The position numbers and the translations under genes were made by a program. From Pseudomonas asplenii (GTDB lineage: Bacteria > Pseudomonadota > Gammaproteobacteria > Pseudomonadales > Pseudomonadaceae), in contig NZ_LT629777.1 of NCBI RefSeq assembly GCF_900105475.1, positions 310,001-374,000 of the forward strand: a stretch of 64,000 nucleotides of DNA. Direction: 5' to 3'. Position 1 is the first letter of the stretch; each line of letters starts with the position of its first letter. The notes beneath the pieces were generated by a model, which saw only the letters and a program-made list of their open reading frames with translations, was not told the origin of the DNA and searched no databases. This document shows, one piece after another, positions 38,460-48,443 of the stretch.

Positions 38460-39362
38460 CTACAGGTCGCCGTAACCCAGCGAACGCAAGGCGCGCTCGT
38501 CATCGGACCAACCGCCCTTCACCTTGACCCACAGGTTGAGCATGACCTTCGAATCGAACAGCAGCTCCATATCCTTGCGAGCCTCGCTGCCGATGCGCTT
38601 GATACGCTCGCCCTTGTCACCAATGATGATCTTCTTCTGGCCATCACGTTCGACGAGGATCAGCGCATGAATGTGCAAGGTCGCCCCCTGCTGCTTGAAC
38701 TCTTCGATTTCCACGGTGATCTGGTAAGGCAGTTCCGCCCCCAACTGGCGCATGATCTTCTCGCGCACCAGTTCGGCGGCGAGGAAGCGGCTGCTGCGGT
38801 CGGTGATCTGATCTTCCGGGAAGAAGTGCTCGTTTTCCGGCAGGTGTTGAGCGATCAGGCCTTCCAGGGTATCGAGATTGTGCCCCTGCTGCGCGGAGAT
38901 CGGCACGATCTGCGCTTTGGGCAACTGCTCCTGCAACCAGCTCAGGTGCGGCATCAGTTCGGCTTTGTCCTCGATCCGGTCAGTCTTGTTCAGGGCAACG
39001 ATCACCGGTCCCTCGACGTACTGGATACGCTCCAGGACCAACTGGTCTTCATCGGTCCAGCGGGTACGATCGACGACGAAGATCACCACGTCGACGTCTT
39101 TCAACGCCGCCGAAGCAGTCTTGTTCATGTAGCGGTTCAGCGCCTTTTCGTTGCTCTTGTGCATACCCGGGGTGTCGACGTAGATCGCCTGGACCGCGCC
39201 TTCGGTCTTGATCCCGAGCATGTTGTGGCGGGTGGTCTGCGGCTTGCGCGAGGTGATCGCCAGCTTTTGCCCGAGAATATGGTTCAGCAGCGTGGACTTG
39301 CCCACGTTCGGCCGGCCAACGATGGCGACATAGCCGCAGCGTGTTGCAGTTGAATCAGTCAT
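38460..39362 (-). CDS. era: GTPase Era
   Basis: 300 residues. The G domain has [20 protein letters not shown] (G1), DTPGMH (G3), NKTDRI (G4) and ISAQQG (G5). The C-terminal KH domain contains [19 protein letters not shown]. Era binds the 3' end of 16S rRNA and aids 30S assembly. It overlaps rnc by 8 bp. The second of two close ATGs was chosen because GGAG lies 8 bases upstream of it. Confidence 0.97.
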   Translation of the reverse strand: MTDSTATRCGYVAIVGRPNVGKSTLLNHILGQKLAITSRKPQTTRHNMLGIKTEGAVQAIYVDTPGMHKSNEKALNRYMNKTASAALKDVDVVIFVVDRTRWTDEDQLVLERIQYVEGPVIVALNKTDRIEDKAELMPHLSWLQEQLPKAQIVPISAQQGHNLDTLEGLIAQHLPENEHFFPEDQITDRSSRFLAAELVREKIMRQLGAELPYQITVEIEEFKQQGATLHIHALILVERDGQKKIIIGDKGERIKRIGSEARKDMELLFDSKVMLNLWVKVKGGWSDDERALRSLGYGDL

Positions 39363-40044
39363 TGCCATTCTCCACGCCCAGGGCGATCAGTGCTGCGGCA
39401 GCCGCTACCTGTTCGGCAATACGACGGCTGACGCCCTGCCCACGGCTTTTTTCGTTCAAAAGGGCCACTTCGCATTCGACGAAGAACGTCCGACAATGCG
39501 GCTCGCCCTGGATATCCACCACCTCGTAACGCGGCAGTTCGCATGCCCGCGATTGCAGAAATTCCTGCAGGCGGGTCTTGGGGTCCTTGTTGGTGTCGAC
39601 CAGCGTCAGGCTGTCGAACTCCGAGGTCAGCCAGTCCAGCACGCGTTCGCGCGCCACGTCGATGCCCGCGTCCAGATAGATCGCGCCAATCAGCGCCTCC
39701 AGGGCATCGGCCAGGATCGACTCACGGCGAAAACCACCGCTCTTGAGTTCTCCGGAGCCCAGGCGCAAGTAGTCGCCCAGTTCGAAACCACGGGCCAGCA
39801 CGGCCAGTGTTTCACCCTTTACCAGGCGTGCGCGCAAACGCGACAACTGGCCTTCGCGGGCCTGTGGAAAACGCTCGAACAGCGCCTCGCCAGCCACGAA
39901 GTTGAGAATCGCATCGCCAAGGAACTCCAGACGCTCGTTGTTGCGCCCGGCGAAGCTGCGGTGTGTCAGGGCCAGGAGCATCAGCTCCTGATCCTTGAAG
40001 GTATGGCCGAGCTTGCGCTCGAGACGGTTCAGGGACAGGCTCAC
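39355..40044 (-). CDS. rnc: Ribonuclease III
   Basis: 229 residues with a GTG start. The RNase III signature [16 protein letters not shown] and the dsRNA-binding domain ([20 protein letters not shown]) are present. It processes rRNA precursors and double-stranded RNA regions. The start codon overlaps the DUF4845 stop (GTGA), and the stop overlaps era, so the three are translationally coupled. Confidence 0.97.
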   Translation of the reverse strand: MSLSLNRLERKLGHTFKDQELMLLALTHRSFAGRNNERLEFLGDAILNFVAGEALFERFPQAREGQLSRLRARLVKGETLAVLARGFELGDYLRLGSGELKSGGFRRESILADALEALIGAIYLDAGIDVARERVLDWLTSEFDSLTLVDTNKDPKTRLQEFLQSRACELPRYEVVDIQGEPHCRTFFVECEVALLNEKSRGQGVSRRIAEQVAAAAALIALGVENGND

Positions 40045-40418
40045 GGTTTACCCACGCTGAATTCGTGGTCGAACTTAACCACCAGATCGATATTCTGGAT
40101 CAGCGCAACGCGCTGCTCGTATTTCAGATGGGCATGAAATCGGCTGCCCTCCACCGTGACGCTTAACGCTTTGTTCAAATCCACATCCTGAATACTGTTG
40201 ACCTGCATGCCACGGGCAACATGGGAGTAAAAGTCGTTGACGGTGGTGACGTCCGCCGCCCTGTCGGTTTCGACCGACATGATGATTTTCTTCATCGACA
40301 TGTAGTCGAGGTAAAACGGCACCAGTTTGAATGCCGTGCTGCTGGCAAAGGCAATCAGCGCCAGGGTCAGCAACCAGCCGAAAAACGACAGGCCTTTCTG
40401 GGAGCCCGCATGGCGCAT
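40041..40418 (-). CDS. DUF4845 domain-containing membrane protein
   Basis: 125 residues: a short N-terminal [16 protein letters not shown] with one transmembrane helix ([18 protein letters not shown]), then a periplasmic part. This is the DUF4845 protein kept between lepB and rnc in pseudomonads; function unknown. Two earlier ATGs (40430 and 40454) are in frame. I chose 40418 because homologues start just before SQKGLS, but its ribosome site (GAGAA) is weak. Confidence 0.85.
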   Translation of the reverse strand: MRHAGSQKGLSFFGWLLTLALIAFASSTAFKLVPFYLDYMSMKKIIMSVETDRAADVTTVNDFYSHVARGMQVNSIQDVDLNKALSVTVEGSRFHAHLKYEQRVALIQNIDLVVKFDHEFSVGKP

Positions 40419-40455
40419 AGTCGTTCTCATCGTCTTCAAGTACCTGAAAAACATT

Positions 40456-40478
40456 CGGCGCTGTATTCAACAGCGCCG
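40456..40478 (-). terminator. Hairpin between lepB and the DUF4845 gene
   Basis: CGGCGCTGT, loop ATTCA, ACAGCGCCG form a perfect 9 bp stem, followed on the minus strand by AATGTTTTT. It is just after the lepB stop, so it may partly terminate transcription within the operon. Confidence 0.55.
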
Positions 40479-40484
40479 TTTGGG

Positions 40485-41339
40485 TTACTTGATCAGACCG
40501 ACCCGCGAGAAATTCGGCAGGCGGCTGAACTTGGGATCGGGCCAGCTCATCCAGACCGCGAAGGCCTTGCCGACGATATTCTCATCGGGAACCATGCCCA
40601 GCAGATCCTTGGGAATGTTGGGATCGTCCCAGTAGCGACTGTCGTTGGAGTTGTCGCGGTTGTCGCCCATCATGAAGTAGTGGCCTGCTGGCACTTTCCA
40701 CTCATGATCAGGCGGCGCGCGATAACGCCCCATTTCCTTGCGGATCAGGTGCTCGGCGGCGCCCAGCTTCTCTTTATAGAGTTCGGCACTGCCCAGCATG
40801 CCGGGTTCGTTACCGACCAACTGCTCGGCTACCGGCTCACCGTTGACGAACAGTTTCTTGTCACTGGTGTAACGCACCACATCACCTGGCAGCCCGACTA
40901 CACGCTTGATGTAGTTGACGTTCGGATCACTGGGATAGCGAAACACCATGACATCGCCGCGCTGCGGATCACCCACCGGGATCACTTTCTTGTCGATCAC
41001 CGGCAGACGGATCCCGTAGGAAAACTTGTTCACCAGGATGAAGTCGCCGACATCCAGGGTCGGTTTCATCGACCCGGACGGAATCTGAAACGGCTCGACC
41101 AGAAACGAACGCAGCACCAGCACAATGAACAGCACCGGAAAAAAGGATTTGCCGTATTCGACCAGCAAAGGCTCTTTGTTCAGTTTCTCGACCACGGCCA
41201 CGTCAGGCTGCGCGACGCTGCCCTGGTAGGAAGAGATCGCCGCACGTCGACGTGGCGCCAGAAAGACCAGATCGAGCAGCGCCAACAGACCGCAGACAGC
41301 GACGGCAATGACCAGCAACAGCGGGAAATTTAGTGACAT
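40485..41339 (-). CDS. lepB: Signal peptidase I
   Basis: 284 residues: two N-terminal transmembrane segments (about 5-27 and 66-80) and a periplasmic catalytic domain with nucleophile S90 in PSGSMKPTL and general base K145 in NYIKRVVGLPGD. It removes signal peptides from Sec and Tat substrates, such as DsbC and the FAD protein in this window. It follows lepA by 5 bp. Confidence 0.97.
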   Translation of the reverse strand: MSLNFPLLLVIAVAVCGLLALLDLVFLAPRRRAAISSYQGSVAQPDVAVVEKLNKEPLLVEYGKSFFPVLFIVLVLRSFLVEPFQIPSGSMKPTLDVGDFILVNKFSYGIRLPVIDKKVIPVGDPQRGDVMVFRYPSDPNVNYIKRVVGLPGDVVRYTSDKKLFVNGEPVAEQLVGNEPGMLGSAELYKEKLGAAEHLIRKEMGRYRAPPDHEWKVPAGHYFMMGDNRDNSNDSRYWDDPNIPKDLLGMVPDENIVGKAFAVWMSWPDPKFSRLPNFSRVGLIK

Positions 41340-41344
41340 AGGAC

Positions 41345-43144
41345 CTAACTATCCAACCTGAGCACTGCAAGGAAGGCTTCCTGTGGAACTTCCACGTTAC
41401 CTACTTGCTTCATGCGTTTCTTACCGGCTTTCTGCTTTTCCAACAGCTTGCGCTTACGGCTCACGTCACCACCGTAGCATTTGGCCAGTACGTTCTTTCT
41501 GAGCGCCTTGACGGTTGTCCGCGCCACGATCTGACCACCGATGGCGGCCTGGATGGCAACGTCGAACATCTGACGAGGAATCAGTTCTTTCATCTTCTCG
41601 GTCAACGCACGACCTTTGTAGTGCGCGTTATCCCGATGCACGATCAACGCCAGGGCATCGACCTTCTCACCATTGATCATCACGTCCAGCTTGACCAGGT
41701 TGGCCGACTGATAACGATCGAAATGATAGTCCAGCGAAGCATAGCCGCGACTGGTGGACTTGAGGCGGTCAAAGAAGTCCAGAACCACTTCATTCATCGG
41801 CAGGTCGTAGGTCACTTGTACCTGCGAGCCGAGGAACAACATGTCGTACTGGACGCCACGCTTCTCGATACACAACGTAATGACGTTACCCAGGTGCTCC
41901 TGAGGCACAAGGATATTCGCCCTTACGATCGGTTCGCGCATGTCTTCGATAGCGGACAGATCCGGCAACTTTGACGGGTTGTCGACGTAAATGGTTTCAC
42001 CGTTCTTGAGCTTGAGCTCGAAGATTACCGTCGGTGCGGTGGTGATCAGGTCCAGGTCGTATTCGCGCTCCAGGCGCTCCTGGATGATCTCCATGTGCAG
42101 CATGCCGAGGAAGCCGCAACGGAAACCGAAGCCCAGGGCGTCGGAGCTTTCCGGGGTGTACTGCAGCGAGGAGTCGTTGAGGGTCAGCTTCTGCAAGGCT
42201 TCGCGGAAATCCTCGAAGTCGTCGGAGCTGACCGGGAACAGACCGGCATAAACCTGCGGCTGGATACGCTTGAAGCCCGGCAGCACGTCGACATCAGGGG
42301 TCGAACTCAAGGTCAGGGTGTCACCGACCGGCGCCCCGTGAATGTCCTTGATACCGGCGATGATGAAGCCTACTTCGCCCGCCTTCAGGTCAACGGTGGC
42401 AGTGTGTTTCGGGTTGAATACACCGACGCTGTCCACCAGGTGGATCTTGCCGGTGGACTTGACCAGAATCTTGTCGCCCTTCTTCACCCGGCCGTGACGC
42501 ACACGCACCAGGGACACGACGCCCAGGTAGTTGTCGAACCAGGAGTCGATGATCAACGCCTGCAGCGGATCTTCGATATTGCCGGTTGGCGCCGGAATGG
42601 TGGTCACCAGGCGTTCGAGCACGTCTTCGACACCCTGGCCGGTCTTGGCGCTGCACGTGACGGCGTCGGTGGCATCGATACCGATGATCTTCTCGATCTC
42701 TTCCTTCACCCGCTCCGGCTCGGCCTGCGGCAGGTCGATCTTGTTCAGAACCGGCATGACCTCCAGGCCCTGCTCGATCGCCGTGTAGCAGTTGGCCACG
42801 GACTGGGCTTCGACGCCCTGACCGGCGTCGACCACCAGCAGCGCACCTTCACAGGCCGCCAGGGAACGGCTGACTTCATAGGTGAAGTCCACGTGGCCCG
42901 GGGTATCGATGAAGTTCAGCTGATAGGTGACGCCGTCTTTAGCCTTGTAATACAGGGTAACGCTGTGGGCCTTGATGGTGATCCCGCGCTCGCGCTCGAG
43001 GTCCATGGAATCCAGCACCTGCGCTTCCATCTCGCGTTCGGCCAGGCCGCCGCAGATCTGGATGAAGCGATCGGCCAGAGTCGACTTGCCATGGTCAATG
43101 TGGGCGATGATGGAGAAATTGCGGATATGACTCAAATCACTCAC
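41345..43144 (-). CDS. lepA: Elongation factor 4 (LepA)
   Basis: 599 residues with a GTG start and no strong Shine-Dalgarno. The GTPase motifs [29 protein letters not shown] and NKIDLP are present, and the C-terminal LepA domain has [20 protein letters not shown]. LepA is a ribosomal back-translocase and assembly factor. In many pseudomonads it follows mucD. Here lptG, running in the same direction, is upstream. Confidence 0.97.
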   Translation of the reverse strand: MSDLSHIRNFSIIAHIDHGKSTLADRFIQICGGLAEREMEAQVLDSMDLERERGITIKAHSVTLYYKAKDGVTYQLNFIDTPGHVDFTYEVSRSLAACEGALLVVDAGQGVEAQSVANCYTAIEQGLEVMPVLNKIDLPQAEPERVKEEIEKIIGIDATDAVTCSAKTGQGVEDVLERLVTTIPAPTGNIEDPLQALIIDSWFDNYLGVVSLVRVRHGRVKKGDKILVKSTGKIHLVDSVGVFNPKHTATVDLKAGEVGFIIAGIKDIHGAPVGDTLTLSSTPDVDVLPGFKRIQPQVYAGLFPVSSDDFEDFREALQKLTLNDSSLQYTPESSDALGFGFRCGFLGMLHMEIIQERLEREYDLDLITTAPTVIFELKLKNGETIYVDNPSKLPDLSAIEDMREPIVRANILVPQEHLGNVITLCIEKRGVQYDMLFLGSQVQVTYDLPMNEVVLDFFDRLKSTSRGYASLDYHFDRYQSANLVKLDVMINGEKVDALALIVHRDNAHYKGRALTEKMKELIPRQMFDVAIQAAIGGQIVARTTVKALRKNVLAKCYGGDVSRKRKLLEKQKAGKKRMKQVGNVEVPQEAFLAVLRLDS

Positions 43145-43251
43145 GGGTCAACACTCAAAAAGGTTGCAGGCAGACTGCCCGCCGAAAAATAGCCGGGAAT
43201 TGTACCTGATGCGCAGCCAAGGCGTCACGTCAACCGGCAGGACGACAGGCA

Positions 43252-43282
43252 CAAAAAAGCCCCTGCTGGTCGGCAGAGGCTT
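43252..43282 (-). terminator. lptG rho-independent terminator
   Basis: On the minus strand AAGCCTCTGC and GCAGGGGCTT pair around CGACCA, with one mismatch, and are followed by TTTTTTG. It lies about 35 bp after the lptG stop and ends the lptF-lptG transcript before lepA. Confidence 0.75.
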
Positions 43283-43314
43283 CTTTTCGGGCTATCCCGA
43301 TGGGTGCAAGCCTT

Positions 43315-44376
43315 CTATCCGGCGCGCCGCAACAGCCAGAGTCCGGCAATGGCGCAGATCCCCGCCGGCACCAGCACCGCCAACAGCGGCGAGAAACCGA
43401 ACACCAGGCTCGACGGCCCGAGCAGGTCCTGGGCAATGCGGAAGGTGAAACCGACCAATACCCCGGTGAACACCCGCTGACCAAGGGTCACCGAACGCAG
43501 CGGCCCGAAGATGAACGAAATCGCCATCAGCACCAGCGCTGCAGTGACCAGCGGCTGCAGGATCTTGACCCAGAACGCCAGCCAATAACGACCGTTGGCC
43601 AAGCCCTGATCCGCCAGGTAGTGGATGTACCCCCACAGGCCGCTGATCGACAGAGACTCGGGCACCATCACCACGGTACTCAGCAGGTTCGGTTTCAAGG
43701 ACACCGCCCAGGTTTCCTGCGGCGCATTGATGACTTCAGTGTGATCGCCACGGAAATAGGTGGTGGTGACATCCGTCAGATTCCAGTGATCCTCGTCGAA
43801 ACGCGCCAACTTGGCGAAGCTCGAGGATTGCAGGCGCCGCTGGTCGTCGAACTGGTAGCGAGTCACCCCGTAGAGCAGGCCATTGGGCTGCACGGCGTTG
43901 ATATGGATGAACTCGTCACCCTGACGGTGCCACAGGCCATGCCTGGAACTCTGCGCATCGCCCGAACCCTGGGCCAGCGCACGATCAGCCTGGGCCTTGC
44001 TTTCCGTGACCGGCGCCACGTACTCGCCGACTAGTACGCCGACGAGCATCAGTACCAGCATGGGTTTCATGACCGCCCAGACGATACGCCCGACGGACAC
44101 CCCTGCGGCACGCATGATGGTCAGCTCGCTGTTGCTGGCCAGACTGCCAAGGCCGATCAGGCAACCGATCAGCGCGGCCATCGGCAGCATGTCATAGACG
44201 CGTCGGGGCGCCGTCAGCAGCACGAAGCTGAGGATATCGCCCCAGGTGTAGGTATCGCTGACACTGCCCATCTCGTCGATGAAGGCAAACAGCGAGGCCA
44301 GGCCGAGAATGATCCCCAGTACAGCCAGGATCGCCATGAATACGGCGCTGCCAATGTAGCGATCGAGCTTAACCAC
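43315..44376 (-). CDS. lptG: LPS export ABC transporter permease LptG
   Basis: 353 residues with a GTG start and GGAGATGG upstream. There are about six transmembrane helices, with a periplasmic jellyroll domain between helices 3 and 4 (about 130-270). MVKLDRYIGSAVFMAI and the conserved SELTIMRAAGVSVGRIVW cytoplasmic coupling region mark the YjgP/YjgQ family. With LptF and LptB it drives lipopolysaccharide from the inner membrane to LptC. It overlaps lptF by 8 bp. Confidence 0.96.
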   Translation of the reverse strand: MVKLDRYIGSAVFMAILAVLGIILGLASLFAFIDEMGSVSDTYTWGDILSFVLLTAPRRVYDMLPMAALIGCLIGLGSLASNSELTIMRAAGVSVGRIVWAVMKPMLVLMLVGVLVGEYVAPVTESKAQADRALAQGSGDAQSSRHGLWHRQGDEFIHINAVQPNGLLYGVTRYQFDDQRRLQSSSFAKLARFDEDHWNLTDVTTTYFRGDHTEVINAPQETWAVSLKPNLLSTVVMVPESLSISGLWGYIHYLADQGLANGRYWLAFWVKILQPLVTAALVLMAISFIFGPLRSVTLGQRVFTGVLVGFTFRIAQDLLGPSSLVFGFSPLLAVLVPAGICAIAGLWLLRRAG

Positions 44377-45487
44377 GAGCCATCTCCTTCATGTCGCGGC
44401 GACTCGCCAGCTTCAAACGCAACGGTTCCCAATACAGCAGTCCCAGGCCGATCGCCAGGAACAGCACATGCACCCACCACAGTCCGAGCGCCGGCGACAG
44501 TTTGCCCTTTTCAAGAGCACCGCGGGCCGAGATCAGCATGGTCAGGTAGGCCATATACAGCAGGATCGCCGGCAGCAGCTTGAGGAAGCGCCCCTGGCGT
44601 GGATTGACCCGCGACAGCGGTACCGCCATCAGGGTCACGATGAATACCAGCAACGGCAACGACAGACGCCATTGCAGCTCGGCAATCGACTTGAGTTCAC
44701 TGCTGCCCCACAGGTCGTGGGTGGCCAGCGCATCGCGGTCGGTCACTTCGTTGCTGATTTCCGGTTTTTCCATCTGTACGCCATAGGTGTCGTACTTGAT
44801 CGCCCGGTAGTCCGCCTGTCCCGGGCTGCCGTCATAACGATAGCCATCCTCCAGGATCAGGTAGCGGTTACCGTCCGGTTTGACTTCAAGACGGCCATGA
44901 TCGGCGACAAGCACCGAAATACCCCGATCCTTCTTGTCCTGACCCAAGCGCTTTTCCGAAATGAACACCCCACCCAACTGGGAACGATCATCGGAAAGCT
45001 TTTCGGTATAGGTGATCCGCGAGCCGTCGTTCAACGCCTGGAAGCGCCCCGGCTCCAGGGTATCGAACTCGGTCAGGGCATCCTGCCGGTTCAGCACCAG
45101 CTGGAACTGATAGGCACCCTGTGGCGCCAGGGCCAGGCTCAACCAGGCCACCAGCAGTGCCACCAGCAATGCGGGCGCCATGGTCATGCCAAGCAGGCGC
45201 TGCTGGCTCATGCCCGTGGCGGACAACACGGTCATTTCACTTTCCAGGTACAACCGGCCATACGCCAGCAGGATGCCGAGGAACAGCCCCAGTGGCAGGA
45301 TCAGTTGCAGGAAGCCAGGCAGGCGAAAACCCATGATCAGGAACAAAGAACCCGGATCCAGGGCACCCGAGGCGGCCTGGGCGAGGAATTTGACGAAGCG
45401 CCCGCTCATGGTGATTACCAGCAGGACGGCGCTGACGGCACTCAATGTAACCAGGACTTCGCGAGACAGATAACGAAAGACAATCAA
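44369..45487 (-). CDS. lptF: LPS export ABC transporter permease LptF
   Basis: 372 residues from a TTG start, the family's usual length; GGAGT lies 10 bases upstream. A GTG three codons earlier is too close to that site. It opens LIVFRYLSREVLVTLSAVSA; ESEMTVLSATGMSQQRLLGM is the coupling region, and about six helices flank a periplasmic domain. It pairs with LptG in the LptB2FG pump. Confidence 0.94.
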   Translation of the reverse strand: MIVFRYLSREVLVTLSAVSAVLLVITMSGRFVKFLAQAASGALDPGSLFLIMGFRLPGFLQLILPLGLFLGILLAYGRLYLESEMTVLSATGMSQQRLLGMTMAPALLVALLVAWLSLALAPQGAYQFQLVLNRQDALTEFDTLEPGRFQALNDGSRITYTEKLSDDRSQLGGVFISEKRLGQDKKDRGISVLVADHGRLEVKPDGNRYLILEDGYRYDGSPGQADYRAIKYDTYGVQMEKPEISNEVTDRDALATHDLWGSSELKSIAELQWRLSLPLLVFIVTLMAVPLSRVNPRQGRFLKLLPAILLYMAYLTMLISARGALEKGKLSPALGLWWVHVLFLAIGLGLLYWEPLRLKLASRRDMKEMARG

Positions 45488-45573
45488 ACCAGACACTCCA
45501 GGGTTGTCGGGCTAAGGCGGCCGAACAAGCAAACAGGGCGGCCTGCACTGCGAGCCACCCGAAAGGATGGCGC

Positions 45574-45602
45574 ATTATCCTGTGATTGATCGCCCCTGTC
45601 AC
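45574..45602 (-). promoter_or_regulatory. Sigma-70 promoter of lptF-lptG
   Basis: On the minus strand GTGACA, 17 bases, then GATAAT (each 5 of 6 matches to consensus). The -10 box ends 87 bp before the lptF start. Confidence 0.65.
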
Positions 45603-45744
45603 TGCGCACGCTCAACCACGCACGCAAAGCTGCAACACAGGGTTGTCAGCAGCGGTCGGCGAGGTTCACACTGCGGCCTTTGCCGCTTGCGCGCCACCGT
45701 GTTGACAAGCCGCCCGGCGCAGAGCCTCGCTGCGCCCCCACTGA

Positions 45745-47256
<1,512 letters not shown>

Positions 47257-47313
47257 GCCTGAGCCTGCCGGGCGGCGACCCTCAATGCCGCCGCCTGGCC
47301 TGCGGAATTCCCC

Positions 47314-47742
47314 ATGACCCAAGTCGACTTCTATATTCTTCCCAGCGCCGATCCCCTCGCGCGCCTGGATTTCGCCTGCAAATTGACCGAAAAGGCCTGG
47401 CGCCTGGGCCACCGGATCTACCTGCACTGCAGCGATGCCGACCAGCGCGAGGAGCTCGATGCCCGCCTCTGGCGCTTCAAGGGCGAGAGCTTCGTGCCCC
47501 ACGGCCCGGCCGAAAGTGAACCGGAGGGCAGCGTGGTGCTGGGCCTGGGCGACGATCCCGGAACGCATCAGGACCTGCTGGTCAACCTCGACCAGCGGGT
47601 TCCGCCGTTTGCCTCGCGATTTGCCCGCATAGCGGAAGTCGTGGTGGAAGACCCGAGCATCCGCCAGGCGGCACGGGAGAGTTTCCGCTTCTACCGCGAA
47701 CAGGGCTATCCTCTGCAAGATCACCGTCTACAGCGACTTTGA
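47314..47742 (+). CDS. holC: DNA polymerase III chi subunit HolC
   Basis: 142 residues, MTQVDFYILPSADPLARLDF, with LTEKAWRLGHRIYLHC and DPSIRQAARESFRFYREQGY. Chi joins SSB to the clamp loader through psi. It follows pepA by 57 bp, the usual order in pseudomonads. Confidence 0.95.
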   Translation: MTQVDFYILPSADPLARLDFACKLTEKAWRLGHRIYLHCSDADQREELDARLWRFKGESFVPHGPAESEPEGSVVLGLGDDPGTHQDLLVNLDQRVPPFASRFARIAEVVVEDPSIRQAARESFRFYREQGYPLQDHRLQRL

Positions 47743-47750
47743 GCACCCCG

Positions 47751-48203
47751 ATGGACACTCCCAAACAACCACAAAAAGCTGCGCCCCTGCTGGACGAGCT
47801 TGAGTCGATCCGCAAGCTGCTGGGTGATGAAACCCTGCAACCGCCCCTGCTGACCGAAACCGTTACTCCTGAAGTGCAGATTCCACTGCTGTTCGACATG
47901 GTGGGCGGCAAGGCCAAGACCGAAGTTCAGGCCGAGCCCCCGGTAGCAGTCACGCCCAAGGTCAGCACGCCGGTGGAAATCAAGCCCGAACCGACGCCCG
48001 AACCCGTGACGACCGCCCCTGCTGTCGAACCTGTGCGCAACAAGAACCAGGACGCCCTGCTGCACCTGGACAGCGAGCTGCGTGCTGCCGCGCAACTGAT
48101 CATGCAGGATGTGATCGACGACTTCGCGCCGCATATCGAAACCGAGATCAAGCGCCGCCTGGATGCCCGGATGGAGCGTCTGCTCAGCCAGTATCCGTCC
48201 TGA
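47751..48203 (+). CDS. Hypothetical protein downstream of holC
   Basis: 150 residues. An acidic N-terminus (LLDELESIRKLLGDETL) is followed by a Pro/Glu/Val-rich linker (about 45-100) and a helical C-terminus, LRAAAQLIMQDVIDDFAPHI then RRLDARMERLL. I do not recognise a named function; similar proteins sit between holC and valS in pseudomonads. The ATG is 8 bp after holC. A TTG at 47739 that overlaps the holC stop is an alternative start. Confidence 0.7.
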   Translation: MDTPKQPQKAAPLLDELESIRKLLGDETLQPPLLTETVTPEVQIPLLFDMVGGKAKTEVQAEPPVAVTPKVSTPVEIKPEPTPEPVTTAPAVEPVRNKNQDALLHLDSELRAAAQLIMQDVIDDFAPHIETEIKRRLDARMERLLSQYPS

Positions 48204-48232
48204 CAGCCCGTCCACCTGGACCTACGCGGTCC

Positions 48233-48318
48233 TTGCAGGAGCCTGGCTTGCCAGCGAAGAGGCCCGCGAGATCGCCAGAAGCTTCGCGGGCAAGTCGGAT
48301 CGCCGCCCGCCTGCTCCA
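48233..48318. repeat. REP-like inverted pair (REPIN) upstream of valS
   Basis: GCAGGAGCCTGGCTTGCCAG and, inverted further on, CTTCGCGGGCAAGTCGGATCG with CCTGCTCC match two REP halves around a GC-rich centre. It lies in the 240 bp gap between the hypothetical gene and valS, which otherwise holds the valS promoter region. Confidence 0.5.
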
Positions 48319-48443
48319 ACAATGTATGCGCTGCATTGGCGGGCCTATTTTGCCGCCACCCCTCACCTCGCTCTACGCCCCGCGCCATATCCCCGTTATA
48401 CTTGTCGGCTTTCCTGAATTAATGCCTAAGGGTCCCGCCGCGC

